A stretch of DNA of 64,000 bases from the NCBI RefSeq assembly GCF_048593165.1, contig NZ_CP184271.1; one strand, 5' to 3'. The DNA is from Pectobacterium sp013449375. GTDB lineage: Bacteria; Pseudomonadota; Gammaproteobacteria; Enterobacterales; Enterobacteriaceae. Shown one piece after another: positions 18,324-27,075 of this stretch. A program made the translations under genes and the position numbers. Under the pieces are notes generated by a model. It did no database searches, was not told the origin of the DNA, and was given only the letters and a program-made list of their open reading frames with translations. Position 1 is the stretch's first letter; each line of letters begins with the position of its first letter.

Positions 18324-18887
18324 GTGGCACAAAGCGTTCCAGCAATTTTTCTTGATCGTGACGGCACGATCAATGTCGATCACGGTTATGTTCATGACAT
18401 TGACCATTTTCAATTTATTGATGGCGTCATTGATGCCATGCGTGAGTTGAAAAACATGGGGTTCGTGTTAGTTGTTGTGACCAATCAGTCCGGCATCGCC
18501 CGCGGCAAGTTTACAGAAGATCAGTTTATGCAACTGACGGAGTGGATGGACTGGTCGCTGGCAGATCGCGGTGTTGATCTGGATGGCATCTACTTTTGTC
18601 CGCATCACCCTGAAGCAGGAGAAGATGAATACCGTCAGACTTGTGATTGTCGTAAACCTGAGCCAGGCATGTTGCTTTCTGCACAGCGCGATTTGCACAT
18701 TGATATGGCGGCATCTTATATGGTGGGTGACAAATTAGAAGATATGCAGGCTGCAATTGGTGCAGGGGTAGGAACCAAACTGCTAGTTCGCACGGGCAAA
18801 CCTGTTACTGAACAAGGCGAAACGCTGGCTGATAGCGTGTTGGAAAGCCTCGCAGACCTGCCAAAATGGATAAAAACGCGCACTTAA
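18324..18887 (+). CDS. gmhB: D-glycero-beta-D-manno-heptose-1,7-bisphosphate 7-phosphatase
   Basis: HAD phosphatase making heptose 1-phosphate for the LPS inner core. DxD nucleophile pair Asp11 and Asp13 in FLDRDGTINVD, and the zinc-binding Cys/His loop CPHHPEAGEDEYRQTCDC typical of GmhB. The start is a GTG with an AGGAG site, giving 187 residues (E. coli 191). In E. coli gmhB is followed directly by an rRNA operon; here only the promoter and leader of that operon remain. Confidence 0.96.
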   Translation: MAQSVPAIFLDRDGTINVDHGYVHDIDHFQFIDGVIDAMRELKNMGFVLVVVTNQSGIARGKFTEDQFMQLTEWMDWSLADRGVDLDGIYFCPHHPEAGEDEYRQTCDCRKPEPGMLLSAQRDLHIDMAASYMVGDKLEDMQAAIGAGVGTKLLVRTGKPVTEQGETLADSVLESLADLPKWIKTRT

Positions 18888-18939
18888 CCAGCGGAACGAA
18901 TGAAAGATGCGCAAACAGAAAAAAGTTTACGAGATTTGC

Positions 18940-19069
18940 TTGCGCTTCTGAATTGGCTCCCTATAATGCGCCTCCATCGACACGGCGCTGTGAACACACA
19001 ACTGGGTCGATAAAGAAAGAGAAAACGCTTTAAAATAAACGTTGACTCTGCAGGTGATAAGCGTAATAT
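18940..19069 (+). promoter_or_regulatory. rRNA operon tandem promoters P1 and P2
   Basis: P1: -35 TTGCGC at 18940-18945, 16 bp spacer, perfect TATAAT at 18962-18967, followed by a GC-rich discriminator (GCGCCTCC) as in stringently controlled rrn P1 promoters. P2: TTGACT at 19042-19047, 16 bp spacer, TAATAT at 19064-19069. The layout matches E. coli rrn operons downstream of gmhB. Transcription would now run into a transposon, antisense to its tnpA. Confidence 0.9.
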
Positions 19070-19257
19070 ACGCCACCTCGCGAAGTGGTTAAGGCCGCAA
19101 CGCAACGCTCTTTAACAATTTAATCAGACAATCTGTGTGGGCACTCACAAGACCGTATCTTAACGATATAAAAAGTCTTGAAGAGTGAACAGCAGTAAAT
19201 TCATTACGAATAAACAGTTACTAATTCTTTGAGCATCGCTGACGAGTTCAGCAAAAA
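19070..19257 (+). other. rRNA leader with boxA, cut off before 16S rRNA
   Basis: Contains the boxA-type antitermination signal GCTCTTTAACAA at about 19108-19119 and the conserved leader stretch AATCAGACAATCTGTGTGGGCAC. A small hairpin GCTGA..TCAGC and AAAAA follow. In enterobacteria the 16S sequence (TTGAAGAGTTTGATC) would start here. Instead the transposon inverted repeat begins at 19258, and no 16S, 23S, 5S or spacer tRNA occurs in the window. Confidence 0.85.
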
Positions 19258-19285
19258 GGGGGCGTTTGCGGGAGGGGGCGGAATC

Positions 19286-20542
19286 CTACGCTAAGGATTT
19301 TGGCCAGCGATATTCCCCGGTTAGATTGATGTGTTCCCATCCCAACGGCGAGACGTGGGCGAGTAGATCAGGCGCGATATGGGTACCGCTGGCGGCCCGG
19401 GTATTGACGACCTCGCCGAGCTTCATGGTGTTCCAGAATATGATGATGGCGGCGAGCAGGTTCATTCCGGCGATGCGATAGTGCTGGCCTTCGCCGGATC
19501 GATCCCGGATTTCACCTCGGCGGTGGAAGCTGATGGCGCGCTTTAGGGCGTGGTGGGCCTCACCCTTGTTGAGGCCGATCTGAGCCTGGCGCTGGAGGCC
19601 GGCATCAAGAATCCAGTCGATCATGAACAGGGTTCGCTCGATGCGGCCCACCTCTCGCAATGCGAGGGCCAGCTCATTCTGGCGCGGGTAAGAGGCGAGC
19701 TTGCGAAGAATCTGGCTGGGGGCGACGATCCCCGCTGCGATCGTCGCCATGATGCGCAGGATGTCGGGCCAGTTGCGCTCGATGAGCGGTTCATTGATCT
19801 TACCTCCGACCAGCGCTCGCACATTGGCCGGCGTCGCGTTGGGCGTGAAGGCATAGAGTCTTTTCTGAGGGAGATCGCGGATACGGGGGGCGAACCTGTA
19901 GCCGAGCAAGGCGCAGGCGGCGAACACATGATCGGTGAAGCCGCCCGTGTCGGCAAAATGCTGGCGAACGCGGCGGCCCGCGTCATTCATGAGCAGCCCG
20001 TCCAGGATATAGGGAGCCTCGCTGACCGTTGCCGGGATCACCTGGGTTGCGAACGGCGCATATTGATCGGACACATGGCTGTATCCCTTGAGGCCCGGGA
20101 CGTTGCCATATTTCGCGTTGATCAGATTCATCGCCTCGCCCTGCTCGGTAGCAAGGAAGAACTGCCCGTCGCTGGATGCCGATTGCCCTTGTCCCCAGAA
20201 GGCGGCCATGGGCAGGGCGGCGTGGGCCTCCACGATCATGGCGAGCGCCCGATCATAGGCGCTGCCTTCGACATGCCAGCGCGCGATCCGCAGCAATTCC
20301 CAGAAGCTGTGCGTGTTGGTCGCCGCCGCCATCTTGCGCAAACCGAGATTGACGCCTTCCGCCAGCAACACGTTCATCAGGCCGATCCGGTCGCTGCAGG
20401 GCGCGCCGGTGCGCAGATGCGTGAACGCCTCGGAAAATCCGGTTCGCTCATCGACTTCCAGCAACAGATCGGTGATCCTCGCGGGCGGGAGCTGTTGATA
20501 GAGATCGAGCACGAGATCCTCGGCCCCTTCGGGCGTGTCGGC
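19286..20542 (-). pseudogene. C-terminal fragment of Tn3-family transposase (duplicate)
   Basis: The last roughly 415 codons of tnpA, matching the full gene's 3' part throughout as far as I can compare by eye. The shared block is 1,285 bp, 19258-20542 versus 22814-24098, including the inverted repeat. It breaks off abruptly at 20542 and continues into about 97 bp of unrelated sequence. It lacks the N-terminal DNA-binding region, so it is inactive. Confidence 0.9.
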
Positions 20543-20639
20543 GCCGAGGCCGCGCGCACGGCCGGTTCAGATCAGCAATGCACCATCACCGTGAAAGCGC
20601 CGGCAGCACCGGCGCAGTAGGGTTGTGGGGGGACACCAG

Positions 20640-21206
20640 TTATTTCGGGAGGTTTTCTTCCGCCTCAACAGGTCCGGCGGCCATCGCGACGAGGCGCGCC
20701 GCGATACGCTTGCGCAGTTGCTCGGGGAGCGGGCGCGACGACAGCGCCTCGTGAATCCACAGCCCATCGGCGGCAAGGCGCGAAATGAACCTGTCCAACT
20801 CGGCAGCGTCGTTTCCAATCGGCGCAGGAGGTGCCCAGCGGTCGATGACCTGTTGCCACAGATCGCCAAGCTGCCGATTGTCGGAGCTTTCCAGTATGAG
20901 CAGCAGTTCGACCCGCCGGGCAGCTCTTGCGCAGGTGTTGATGTAGGCGGCGTGTCGTTCGGCGTCTGTCGCCCTGTCCGAGGTGTTGCCGGCGCTCGCT
21001 TCCAGCTCCTGTTCCCATGAGCGAGTCAGATGCTCATGGGTGGCGAGGATCAGGGCTTCGCGCGACGGGAAATGATACAGAAGGCCGGCGCGTGTCATGC
21101 CGGTTTCGAGCGCTACGGCGTCGAGGGTGACGGCGGTGAGGCCGTCACGCTCGATGATGCTCACAATGGCTTCAAGCACTTCGAGGCGCTTGCTGGCTCT
21201 CGCCAT
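20640..21206 (-). CDS. TetR-family repressor of the transposon efflux gene
   Basis: 188 residues with an N-terminal TetR helix-turn-helix (about 22-55, TLDAVALETGMTRAGLLYHFPSREAL) and a ligand-binding C-terminal half. It starts 10 bp after the MFS gene on the same strand, so the pair is an operon with the regulator second. A palindrome in the MFS promoter region (22757-22780) is its probable operator. It is related to the chromosomal TetR at 57631-58173. The inducer is unknown; cationic biocides are known for related pairs. Confidence 0.85.
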   Translation of the reverse strand: MARASKRLEVLEAIVSIIERDGLTAVTLDAVALETGMTRAGLLYHFPSREALILATHEHLTRSWEQELEASAGNTSDRATDAERHAAYINTCARAARRVELLLILESSDNRQLGDLWQQVIDRWAPPAPIGNDAAELDRFISRLAADGLWIHEALSSRPLPEQLRKRIAARLVAMAAGPVEAEENLPK

Positions 21207-21216
21207 GTCGGCTTCC

Positions 21217-22728
21217 TTAGTGTTGTGTGGGATAGGCTGACGATTGCGAGCCGGGACCGTAGCGCCGCAACAGGATGCCGGTGATCAGGGCACCCACGGC
21301 CAGAACACCCGCCGCCACGTACATGACGACCGTATAGGCGTGGTCGAATGCGATTCCTGCCGCTTGACGCACGACAACACCATCGGCCCCCGCCTCGTTG
21401 GCAAAGACCAGCGCCGACGCCATGCTGTCGCGGGCCGCTTCCGAGGTTCCGGCGGGGAACACGACGTTGACCGTATAGAGGTAGGCCAAAAGACTTCCGA
21501 GAATTGTGACAGCGAACAGACTGCCAAACTCGTAGGACACTTCCTCGACCGACGACGCCATGCCGGCGCGATGCACAGGCACATTGCCCACAATAGCCGT
21601 TGATGCCACCGACATTGTTGCACCTACGCCGGCACCGGTCAGCGCCAGACCGGCGATCAGCCAGCCAAGGCCATGAGTGATGCCCCATGTCGCAAGCAGG
21701 ACCGCCAGCGATCCCGCCGCAAGCCCGCCAGCTATAAGGATACGTAGGCCAATACGATGCAGGAATGCACCACCGAGCAGCGCAGTCGGCAATGATCCGA
21801 GCGCCGCCGCCGAAACCAGCATCCCGGCTTCCAGCGGCGTGAAGCCCGCAACGAGCTGGAAGCGTTGCGTCGTAGCAAGCTCAACACCGCCGATGGCGAA
21901 CAGGGAGAACGCGGCCGCTAGAACGCCCGATGTGAACGCGGCATTGCGGAAGATCGAGAAGTCGAGCAGCGGGAACGGCAGGCGCAGTTGCCGGCGGACG
22001 AACAGCGCTCCGGCGAGGATGGCAACCAGCAGCGAAATAGCGGGGACGGCCCACGACTGCCCGGCATGGGCAGATTCCTTGATCGCGATCACAAAAGCCG
22101 ACAGCGCCACCAATGCCTGAAACGACGACACCACGTCCCAAGGCTTGGTCGCATCGCCGGCCACCTTCGGCGCAACGATCAGCGCCGAAATGAAGGCAGC
22201 GACCACTACCGGCACATTGATGAGGAACACCGACCCCCACCAGAAATGGCCGAGCAGAAAACCGCCGATGATCGGTCCGAGCGCAGCGCCGACGACCGAC
22301 AACGACCCCCAGATCGCAATGGCGATGTTGCGTTCCCGGTCATCCTCGAAGGTGACGCGGATGAGGGCGAGTGTCGCGGGCATCATCGCCGCCGCGCCGA
22401 CCGCCAGAAAGGCCCGCGCCCCGATCAGGATTTCCGCTGTAGGCGAATAGGCCGCCACAATCGACGCGACACCGAACAGCACGAGGCCGATGAGGAACAT
22501 GCGCCGGTGACCGATCCTGTCACCCAGCGTCCCGGTGCCGAGCAGCAGGCCGGCCATGACGAGGGGGTATGCGTTGATGATCCACAACCCTTGCGTTGCC
22601 GTCGCGCCAAGCTCGCGCGTCAGGGTAGGCAGGGCCGTGTAGAGGACCGAATTGTCCAGAACGATAAGCAGGAGACCGGCGGCGACGGTCACCAGAAGAA
22701 CCCAGCGGTTCGAGTGGGCGGCAGGCAT
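21217..22728 (-). CDS. DHA2-family MFS drug efflux pump (QacA/SmvA-like)
   Basis: 503 residues with about 14 hydrophobic segments, as in the DHA2 drug:H+ antiporter family. An acidic residue in TM1 (IVLDNSVLYTALP) is in the position of the cation-recognition Asp of QacA. Motif A (LGDRIGHRRM) and motif C-like glycines follow. Related SmvA/QacA pumps export quaternary ammonium compounds and other cations; the actual substrate here is inferred. It is cargo of the transposon, with GC content well above the host. Confidence 0.85.
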   Translation of the reverse strand: MPAAHSNRWVLLVTVAAGLLLIVLDNSVLYTALPTLTRELGATATQGLWIINAYPLVMAGLLLGTGTLGDRIGHRRMFLIGLVLFGVASIVAAYSPTAEILIGARAFLAVGAAAMMPATLALIRVTFEDDRERNIAIAIWGSLSVVGAALGPIIGGFLLGHFWWGSVFLINVPVVVAAFISALIVAPKVAGDATKPWDVVSSFQALVALSAFVIAIKESAHAGQSWAVPAISLLVAILAGALFVRRQLRLPFPLLDFSIFRNAAFTSGVLAAAFSLFAIGGVELATTQRFQLVAGFTPLEAGMLVSAAALGSLPTALLGGAFLHRIGLRILIAGGLAAGSLAVLLATWGITHGLGWLIAGLALTGAGVGATMSVASTAIVGNVPVHRAGMASSVEEVSYEFGSLFAVTILGSLLAYLYTVNVVFPAGTSEAARDSMASALVFANEAGADGVVVRQAAGIAFDHAYTVVMYVAAGVLAVGALITGILLRRYGPGSQSSAYPTQH

Positions 22729-22756
22729 GATAGCACCATTCAGTGAGAGTAGCCAA

Positions 22757-22780
22757 ACTTTACAGACAAGTTAGTAAAGT
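22757..22780 (-). promoter_or_regulatory. Probable TetR operator upstream of the transposon MFS gene
   Basis: Inverted repeat ACTTTAC / GTAAAGT with a 10 bp spacer, partly symmetric inside, 28 bp upstream of the MFS start codon. Its place and size suit autoregulation by the downstream TetR gene. Confidence 0.6.
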
Positions 22781-22841
22781 ATCAAGCGCCTGCCCGTGAG
22801 GAACTTCAGACAAGGGGGCGTTTGCGGGAGGGGGCGGAATC

Positions 22842-25733
22842 CTACGCTAAGGATTTTGGCCAGCGATATTCCCCGGTTAGATTGATGTGTTCCCATCCCA
22901 ACGGCGAGACGTGGGCGAGTAGATCAGGCGCGATATGGGTACCGCTGGCGGCCCGGGTATTGACGACCTCGCCGAGCTTCATGGTGTTCCAGAATATGAT
23001 GATGGCGGCGAGCAGGTTCATTCCGGCGATGCGATAGTGCTGGCCTTCGCCGGATCGATCCCGGATTTCACCTCGGCGGTGGAAGCTGATGGCGCGCTTT
23101 AGGGCGTGGTGGGCCTCACCCTTGTTGAGGCCGATCTGAGCCTGGCGCTGGAGGCCGGCATCAAGAATCCAGTCGATCATGAACAGGGTTCGCTCGATGC
23201 GGCCCACCTCTCGCAATGCGAGGGCCAGCTCATTCTGGCGCGGGTAAGAGGCGAGCTTGCGAAGAATCTGGCTGGGGGCGACGATCCCCGCTGCGATCGT
23301 CGCCATGATGCGCAGGATGTCGGGCCAGTTGCGCTCGATGAGCGGTTCATTGATCTTACCTCCGACCAGCGCTCGCACATTGGCCGGCGTCGCGTTGGGC
23401 GTGAAGGCATAGAGTCTTTTCTGAGGGAGATCGCGGATACGGGGGGCGAACCTGTAGCCGAGCAAGGCGCAGGCGGCGAACACATGATCGGTGAAGCCGC
23501 CCGTGTCGGCAAAATGCTGGCGAACGCGGCGGCCCGCGTCATTCATGAGCAGCCCGTCCAGGATATAGGGAGCCTCGCTGACCGTTGCCGGGATCACCTG
23601 GGTTGCGAACGGCGCATATTGATCGGACACATGGCTGTATCCCTTGAGGCCCGGGACGTTGCCATATTTCGCGTTGATCAGATTCATCGCCTCGCCCTGC
23701 TCGGTAGCAAGGAAGAACTGCCCGTCGCTGGATGCCGATTGCCCTTGTCCCCAGAAGGCGGCCATGGGCAGGGCGGCGTGGGCCTCCACGATCATGGCGA
23801 GCGCCCGATCATAGGCGCTGCCTTCGACATGCCAGCGCGCGATCCGCAGCAATTCCCAGAAGCTGTGCGTGTTGGTCGCCGCCGCCATCTTGCGCAAACC
23901 GAGATTGACGCCTTCCGCCAGCAACACGTTCATCAGGCCGATCCGGTCGCTGCAGGGCGCGCCGGTGCGCAGATGCGTGAACGCCTCGGAAAATCCGGTT
24001 CGCTCATCGACTTCCAGCAACAGATCGGTGATCCTCGCGGGCGGGAGCTGTTGATAGAGATCGAGCACGAGATCCTCGGCCCCTTCGGGCGTGTCGGCCC
24101 TCAGCTTGTCGATGTGCAGCTTGCCGTTCTCGATGATGCCGCCTGGGATCGTGCCGGTTCGCGCCGCGCGGCCAAACTCCTTCAGCCGTGTATCCAGTCG
24201 AGCCCTGCGCTCGGCCAGCCATTCGCCGGGTCGCAGCGGCACGGCGAGCCGCGCGGTCTGCTCTATCGCCTGTGGCGGGACCAGAAGCTGCTTGAGGTCG
24301 CCATAGCGGCGCGATCCCGCCAACCATATGTCACCGGACCGGAAGGCGTCGCGGATGTGGAACAGCACCGCGATTTCCCAAAGCCGGTGGTCGCCGCTGG
24401 GCTCAGCGCGAAGATGACGATGCCATTTCGAGTTGGGACGTAGAAAATCCACCGGCGGATCGACCTTGATCCCGTTACGCAGCATCGCAACGGCCGCCAG
24501 AAGAGGCGTGGCGATCGGCGCCGCCTGCATGTCGAGCAGGCGCAGCATCCTGGGCGCGTAGAGGCGGAAACGGTGATAGCCGTCCAGCACACGGCTGAGC
24601 GGGTCGGCCGCGAGCACGTTGGTCAGCGCGGAGGCCGTGGCGACAAGGGTTCTGAACCGTTCCCAGCCAGGCCCGGTGGCGATTATCCCGTCCAGGGCCG
24701 TGCCATCGTCCTGCGCTCCAAGCAAAGCACCACCGATTTCGGCAAAGGACTTCAGCGTGTCCCGAACGGCCGCCTTTTCGTCGGCGATCCTGGTGTTGCA
24801 AAGGCGTTCGGAGGCCCGATAGAGACGGCCTACGATGCGATCGTGGGTCTCCACGATGACATCGGCCAGCGATGACCGCCATTCCAGGGTGCAGACAGCG
24901 AGGATCGCAAGCCGCCTGTCTTCGGGCAGATCACGCATGCCGTCGGCGTAATAGCGCTCGCCCTGCCGGCGAAGCCGGGTCACACGATGCGCCGGCACGC
25001 CGTCCAGCAAATCCGCCGGAAGATCGAACCTTTGAAGATATTCCAGTCGATCCATCAGCCGGTTAGCGGCTGCTGAATTTGCGCCAACCTCGAACTGTCG
25101 CAGCCATACGAAGCGCGTGACGCGACCATCCACCGTATCCTCCAACAGGTGAGCCAAATTCTCGCTCAGGGTTGGCGTGATGCGATGGGCGATAAGATCC
25201 TCGATCCGGCGCTCGGCCTCAACCAGCGCATCGGCGCAAAGGCGCTCGATCGTCGAGGAGCCGGGAAGGATCGTGCGGGTGCGGCGACACTCCGCAACGA
25301 AGCGACGGGCAAGATCCTCATTCGATGTCGCCGCCTCGGCTTCCCGAGCGATCCATTCGCGCAAATCCCGTGCGCCCCGCCCCGAAAAGGAGCGATAGCC
25401 GTAGATTCGGCGAAGGTCCGCCAGATGCTCGTGCCGGGTCTCCTCGCGCGCGGCATAGAGGAGTAGATCGTCGCTGGTCAGGCCGAGCTGGGCCGCGACG
25501 AAATCCGATACCTGCGCCGGGATCAACTCGCCAGGAGCGAGCACCCGGCCCGGGTAGCGCAGGACGCACAGTTGCAGCGCGAAGCCAAAACGATTGTGGG
25601 CGCGCCGGCGCTGGCGGATATGCCCGAGATCCTCATCGCTGAGGGTATAGTGCCGCAGCAGCTCACCTTGATCGACCGGCAAGTGAAGCAGCGCCTCGCG
25701 CTGTCGATCGGTCAGGGTCACGCGACGCGGCAT
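22842..25733 (-). CDS. tnpA: Tn3-family transposase TnpA
   Basis: 963 residues, the usual Tn3 TnpA size. It has an N-terminal Tn3-type domain (about 10-170, start PRRVTLTDRQREALLHLP) and a C-terminal DDE catalytic domain from about residue 580. It catalyses replicative transposition giving cointegrates. The stop lies within the left inverted repeat, as is common in this family. It is divergent from tnpR across the res site. Confidence 0.93.
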   Translation of the reverse strand: MPRRVTLTDRQREALLHLPVDQGELLRHYTLSDEDLGHIRQRRRAHNRFGFALQLCVLRYPGRVLAPGELIPAQVSDFVAAQLGLTSDDLLLYAAREETRHEHLADLRRIYGYRSFSGRGARDLREWIAREAEAATSNEDLARRFVAECRRTRTILPGSSTIERLCADALVEAERRIEDLIAHRITPTLSENLAHLLEDTVDGRVTRFVWLRQFEVGANSAAANRLMDRLEYLQRFDLPADLLDGVPAHRVTRLRRQGERYYADGMRDLPEDRRLAILAVCTLEWRSSLADVIVETHDRIVGRLYRASERLCNTRIADEKAAVRDTLKSFAEIGGALLGAQDDGTALDGIIATGPGWERFRTLVATASALTNVLAADPLSRVLDGYHRFRLYAPRMLRLLDMQAAPIATPLLAAVAMLRNGIKVDPPVDFLRPNSKWHRHLRAEPSGDHRLWEIAVLFHIRDAFRSGDIWLAGSRRYGDLKQLLVPPQAIEQTARLAVPLRPGEWLAERRARLDTRLKEFGRAARTGTIPGGIIENGKLHIDKLRADTPEGAEDLVLDLYQQLPPARITDLLLEVDERTGFSEAFTHLRTGAPCSDRIGLMNVLLAEGVNLGLRKMAAATNTHSFWELLRIARWHVEGSAYDRALAMIVEAHAALPMAAFWGQGQSASSDGQFFLATEQGEAMNLINAKYGNVPGLKGYSHVSDQYAPFATQVIPATVSEAPYILDGLLMNDAGRRVRQHFADTGGFTDHVFAACALLGYRFAPRIRDLPQKRLYAFTPNATPANVRALVGGKINEPLIERNWPDILRIMATIAAGIVAPSQILRKLASYPRQNELALALREVGRIERTLFMIDWILDAGLQRQAQIGLNKGEAHHALKRAISFHRRGEIRDRSGEGQHYRIAGMNLLAAIIIFWNTMKLGEVVNTRAASGTHIAPDLLAHVSPLGWEHINLTGEYRWPKSLA

Positions 25734-25858
25734 ACATGCTCCTTATTCTTTCCGAGCTACGGTTTGAGATAGCTTGATTGAGATGCTGGTTAAGATACAC
25801 AATAGCCCAATCTTATGTGCTCATGTTCGTCACCGCCTCAAACCTTCGTTTGTGATCC
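25734..25858. other. Probable res site between tnpA and tnpR
   Basis: The 125 bp between the divergent tnpA and tnpR is markedly more A/T-rich than the genes on either side. In Tn3 elements of this layout it holds the resolution site and both promoters. I could not define the three resolvase-binding subsites confidently by eye. Confidence 0.6.
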
Positions 25859-26479
25859 ATGCTGATCGGCTACGCCCGCGTGTCCAGAGCCGACGGCTCG
25901 CAGTCGCTCGACCTGCAGCACGATGCCCTTCGCGCTGCCGGTGTCGAGCCAGGCAATATCTATGATGATCGTGCATCCGGTAGCCGTGATGATCGCCCCG
26001 GTCTTGCCGCCTGCCTGAAATCGTTGCGCGACGGCGATGTCCTCATCGTTTGGAAGCTCGACCGGCTCGGCCGAACGCTCACCCACCTGGTCAGCACGGT
26101 GCAGAATCTGTCGGATCGCGGTATCGGTCTGCGGGTGCTCACCGGCAAGGGCGCGCAGATCGACACCACGACGCCATCGGGCCGGATGGTGTTCGGCATT
26201 TTTGCCACACTGGCGGAGTTTGAGCGGGATATGATCCGCGAGCGCACCATGGCTGGCCTGGCCGCTGCCCGCGCGCGGGGACGCAAGGGTGGCCGCAAGT
26301 TCGCCCTCTCCAAGGCCCAGGTGCGGCTCGCTCAGGCTGCTATGGCCCAACGCGACACGTCCGTTTCCGACCTCTGCAAGGAACTCGGGATCGAGCGCGT
26401 CACTCTCTACCGCTATGTCGGTCCCAACGGGGAACTCCGGGATTACGGTCAGCGCGTGCTTGCTGCCAAAACGCGATGA
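25859..26479 (+). CDS. tnpR: Serine resolvase TnpR
   Basis: 206 residues. Catalytic serine at residue 9 in YARVSRADGSQSL; the resolvase core motifs (VWKLDRLGRTLTHLV, GRMVFGIFATLAEFERD) and a C-terminal Hin-type helix-turn-helix are present. It resolves cointegrates at the adjacent res site. Its stop overlaps the start of the GNAT gene by four bases (ATGA), suggesting co-translation. Confidence 0.93.
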   Translation: MLIGYARVSRADGSQSLDLQHDALRAAGVEPGNIYDDRASGSRDDRPGLAACLKSLRDGDVLIVWKLDRLGRTLTHLVSTVQNLSDRGIGLRVLTGKGAQIDTTTPSGRMVFGIFATLAEFERDMIRERTMAGLAAARARGRKGGRKFALSKAQVRLAQAAMAQRDTSVSDLCKELGIERVTLYRYVGPNGELRDYGQRVLAAKTR

Positions 26480-27006
26480 TGATGACGGGAGCCCCGATCA
26501 AACTTACCCAAGCGGACGCCGCAGACGTTGCAGACCTGTACAACCGTTGCAGCGACTATTTCCTGTTGCAGGACGGGGCCGCGCCCACGCTGGACGATGC
26601 TCGCGAGCTTTTCTCCGATGTGCCGCCCGAAAAGAGCGCCCACAATCAAGCTGTCCTGGGATGGAAGGGGCCTGGCGGCCTATATGCAATCGCGGCCATC
26701 CTCCGCGATTATCCGCGTGATGGCACATGGTATCTCGGCTTCATGATCGTAGATGCCGCACAGCGTGGTCGTGGCGTCGGACGCTCAATTTACTCGACGG
26801 TCGAAAGCTGGGCCGCTGCGAGAGGTGCCACAGAGATTCGGTTGGCCGTGCTGGAAGCGAATGAAGCGGCAGAGCGATTTTGGCGTTCTCTCGGCTTCAT
26901 TGAGTATCGGCGCGTTGGGCCAGACACCTTCAAAATGCGTAGCCATCGCCGGATAGAACTGAGCCGTCGCCTTTCTGGCGCGACCGTAGAAGGCAGCAAC
27001 AAGTAA
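26476..27006 (+). CDS. GNAT acetyltransferase passenger gene
   Basis: About 176 residues of the GNAT fold. The acetyl-CoA loop is QRGRGVGRSIYSTVESWA at about 96-113, and the C-terminal motif AAERFWRSLGF follows. It is coupled to tnpR and ends 26 bp before the right inverted repeat, so it is a transposon passenger. The substrate is not identifiable; resistance to a small molecule or protein modification are both possible. Two further in-frame ATG codons immediately follow the first. Confidence 0.8.
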   Translation: MMMTGAPIKLTQADAADVADLYNRCSDYFLLQDGAAPTLDDARELFSDVPPEKSAHNQAVLGWKGPGGLYAIAAILRDYPRDGTWYLGFMIVDAAQRGRGVGRSIYSTVESWAAARGATEIRLAVLEANEAAERFWRSLGFIEYRRVGPDTFKMRSHRRIELSRRLSGATVEGSNK

Positions 27007-27032
27007 GATCTCGCGCCGGCTATCTGGGCGAG

Positions 27033-27070
27033 CTTGGCGTAGGATTCCGCCCCCTCCCGCAAACGCCCCC
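27033..27070 (-). repeat. Right terminal inverted repeat of the Tn3-family transposon
   Basis: 38 bp that read, on the minus strand, as the left repeats at 19258-19295 and 22814-22851 with one mismatch near the inner end. The base after it (27071) begins plasmid-type sequence. Confidence 0.9.
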
Positions 27071-27075
27071 CGAAA

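Larger units (their letters stand above)
19258..27070. mobile_element. Tn3-family composite region with efflux cargo
   Basis: Bounded by a left 38 bp inverted repeat at 19258-19295 and a right one at 27033-27070, which differ at one base. A third, internal copy of the left repeat is at 22814-22851. The ends (GGGGGCGTTTGCGGGAGGGG start) and transposase resemble the Tn163/Tn5393 branch of Tn3. Flanking 5-mers are AAAAA left and CGAAA right, so this is not a clean insertion with target duplication. GC content is clearly higher than in the flanking chromosome. Confidence 0.85.
22814..27070. mobile_element. Complete Tn3-family transposon (tnpA-res-tnpR-GNAT)
   Basis: A 4,257 bp unit with both 38 bp inverted repeats, an intact tnpA, a resolution site, a divergent tnpR and one passenger gene. 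Its outer 5-mers are GACAA and CGAAA, which do not match. It looks competent to move by itself. Its left 1,285 bp is duplicated at 19258-20542 in the same orientation. Confidence 0.9.

Noticed and set aside
19550..20620. 356-codon plus-strand ORF opposite the tnpA fragment (and its longer twin at 23106-24443)
   Set aside because: High-GC DNA gives long chance ORFs; both lie antisense to tnpA and have no recognisable domains. Only the last codons over the 20543-20620 scar are unexplained.
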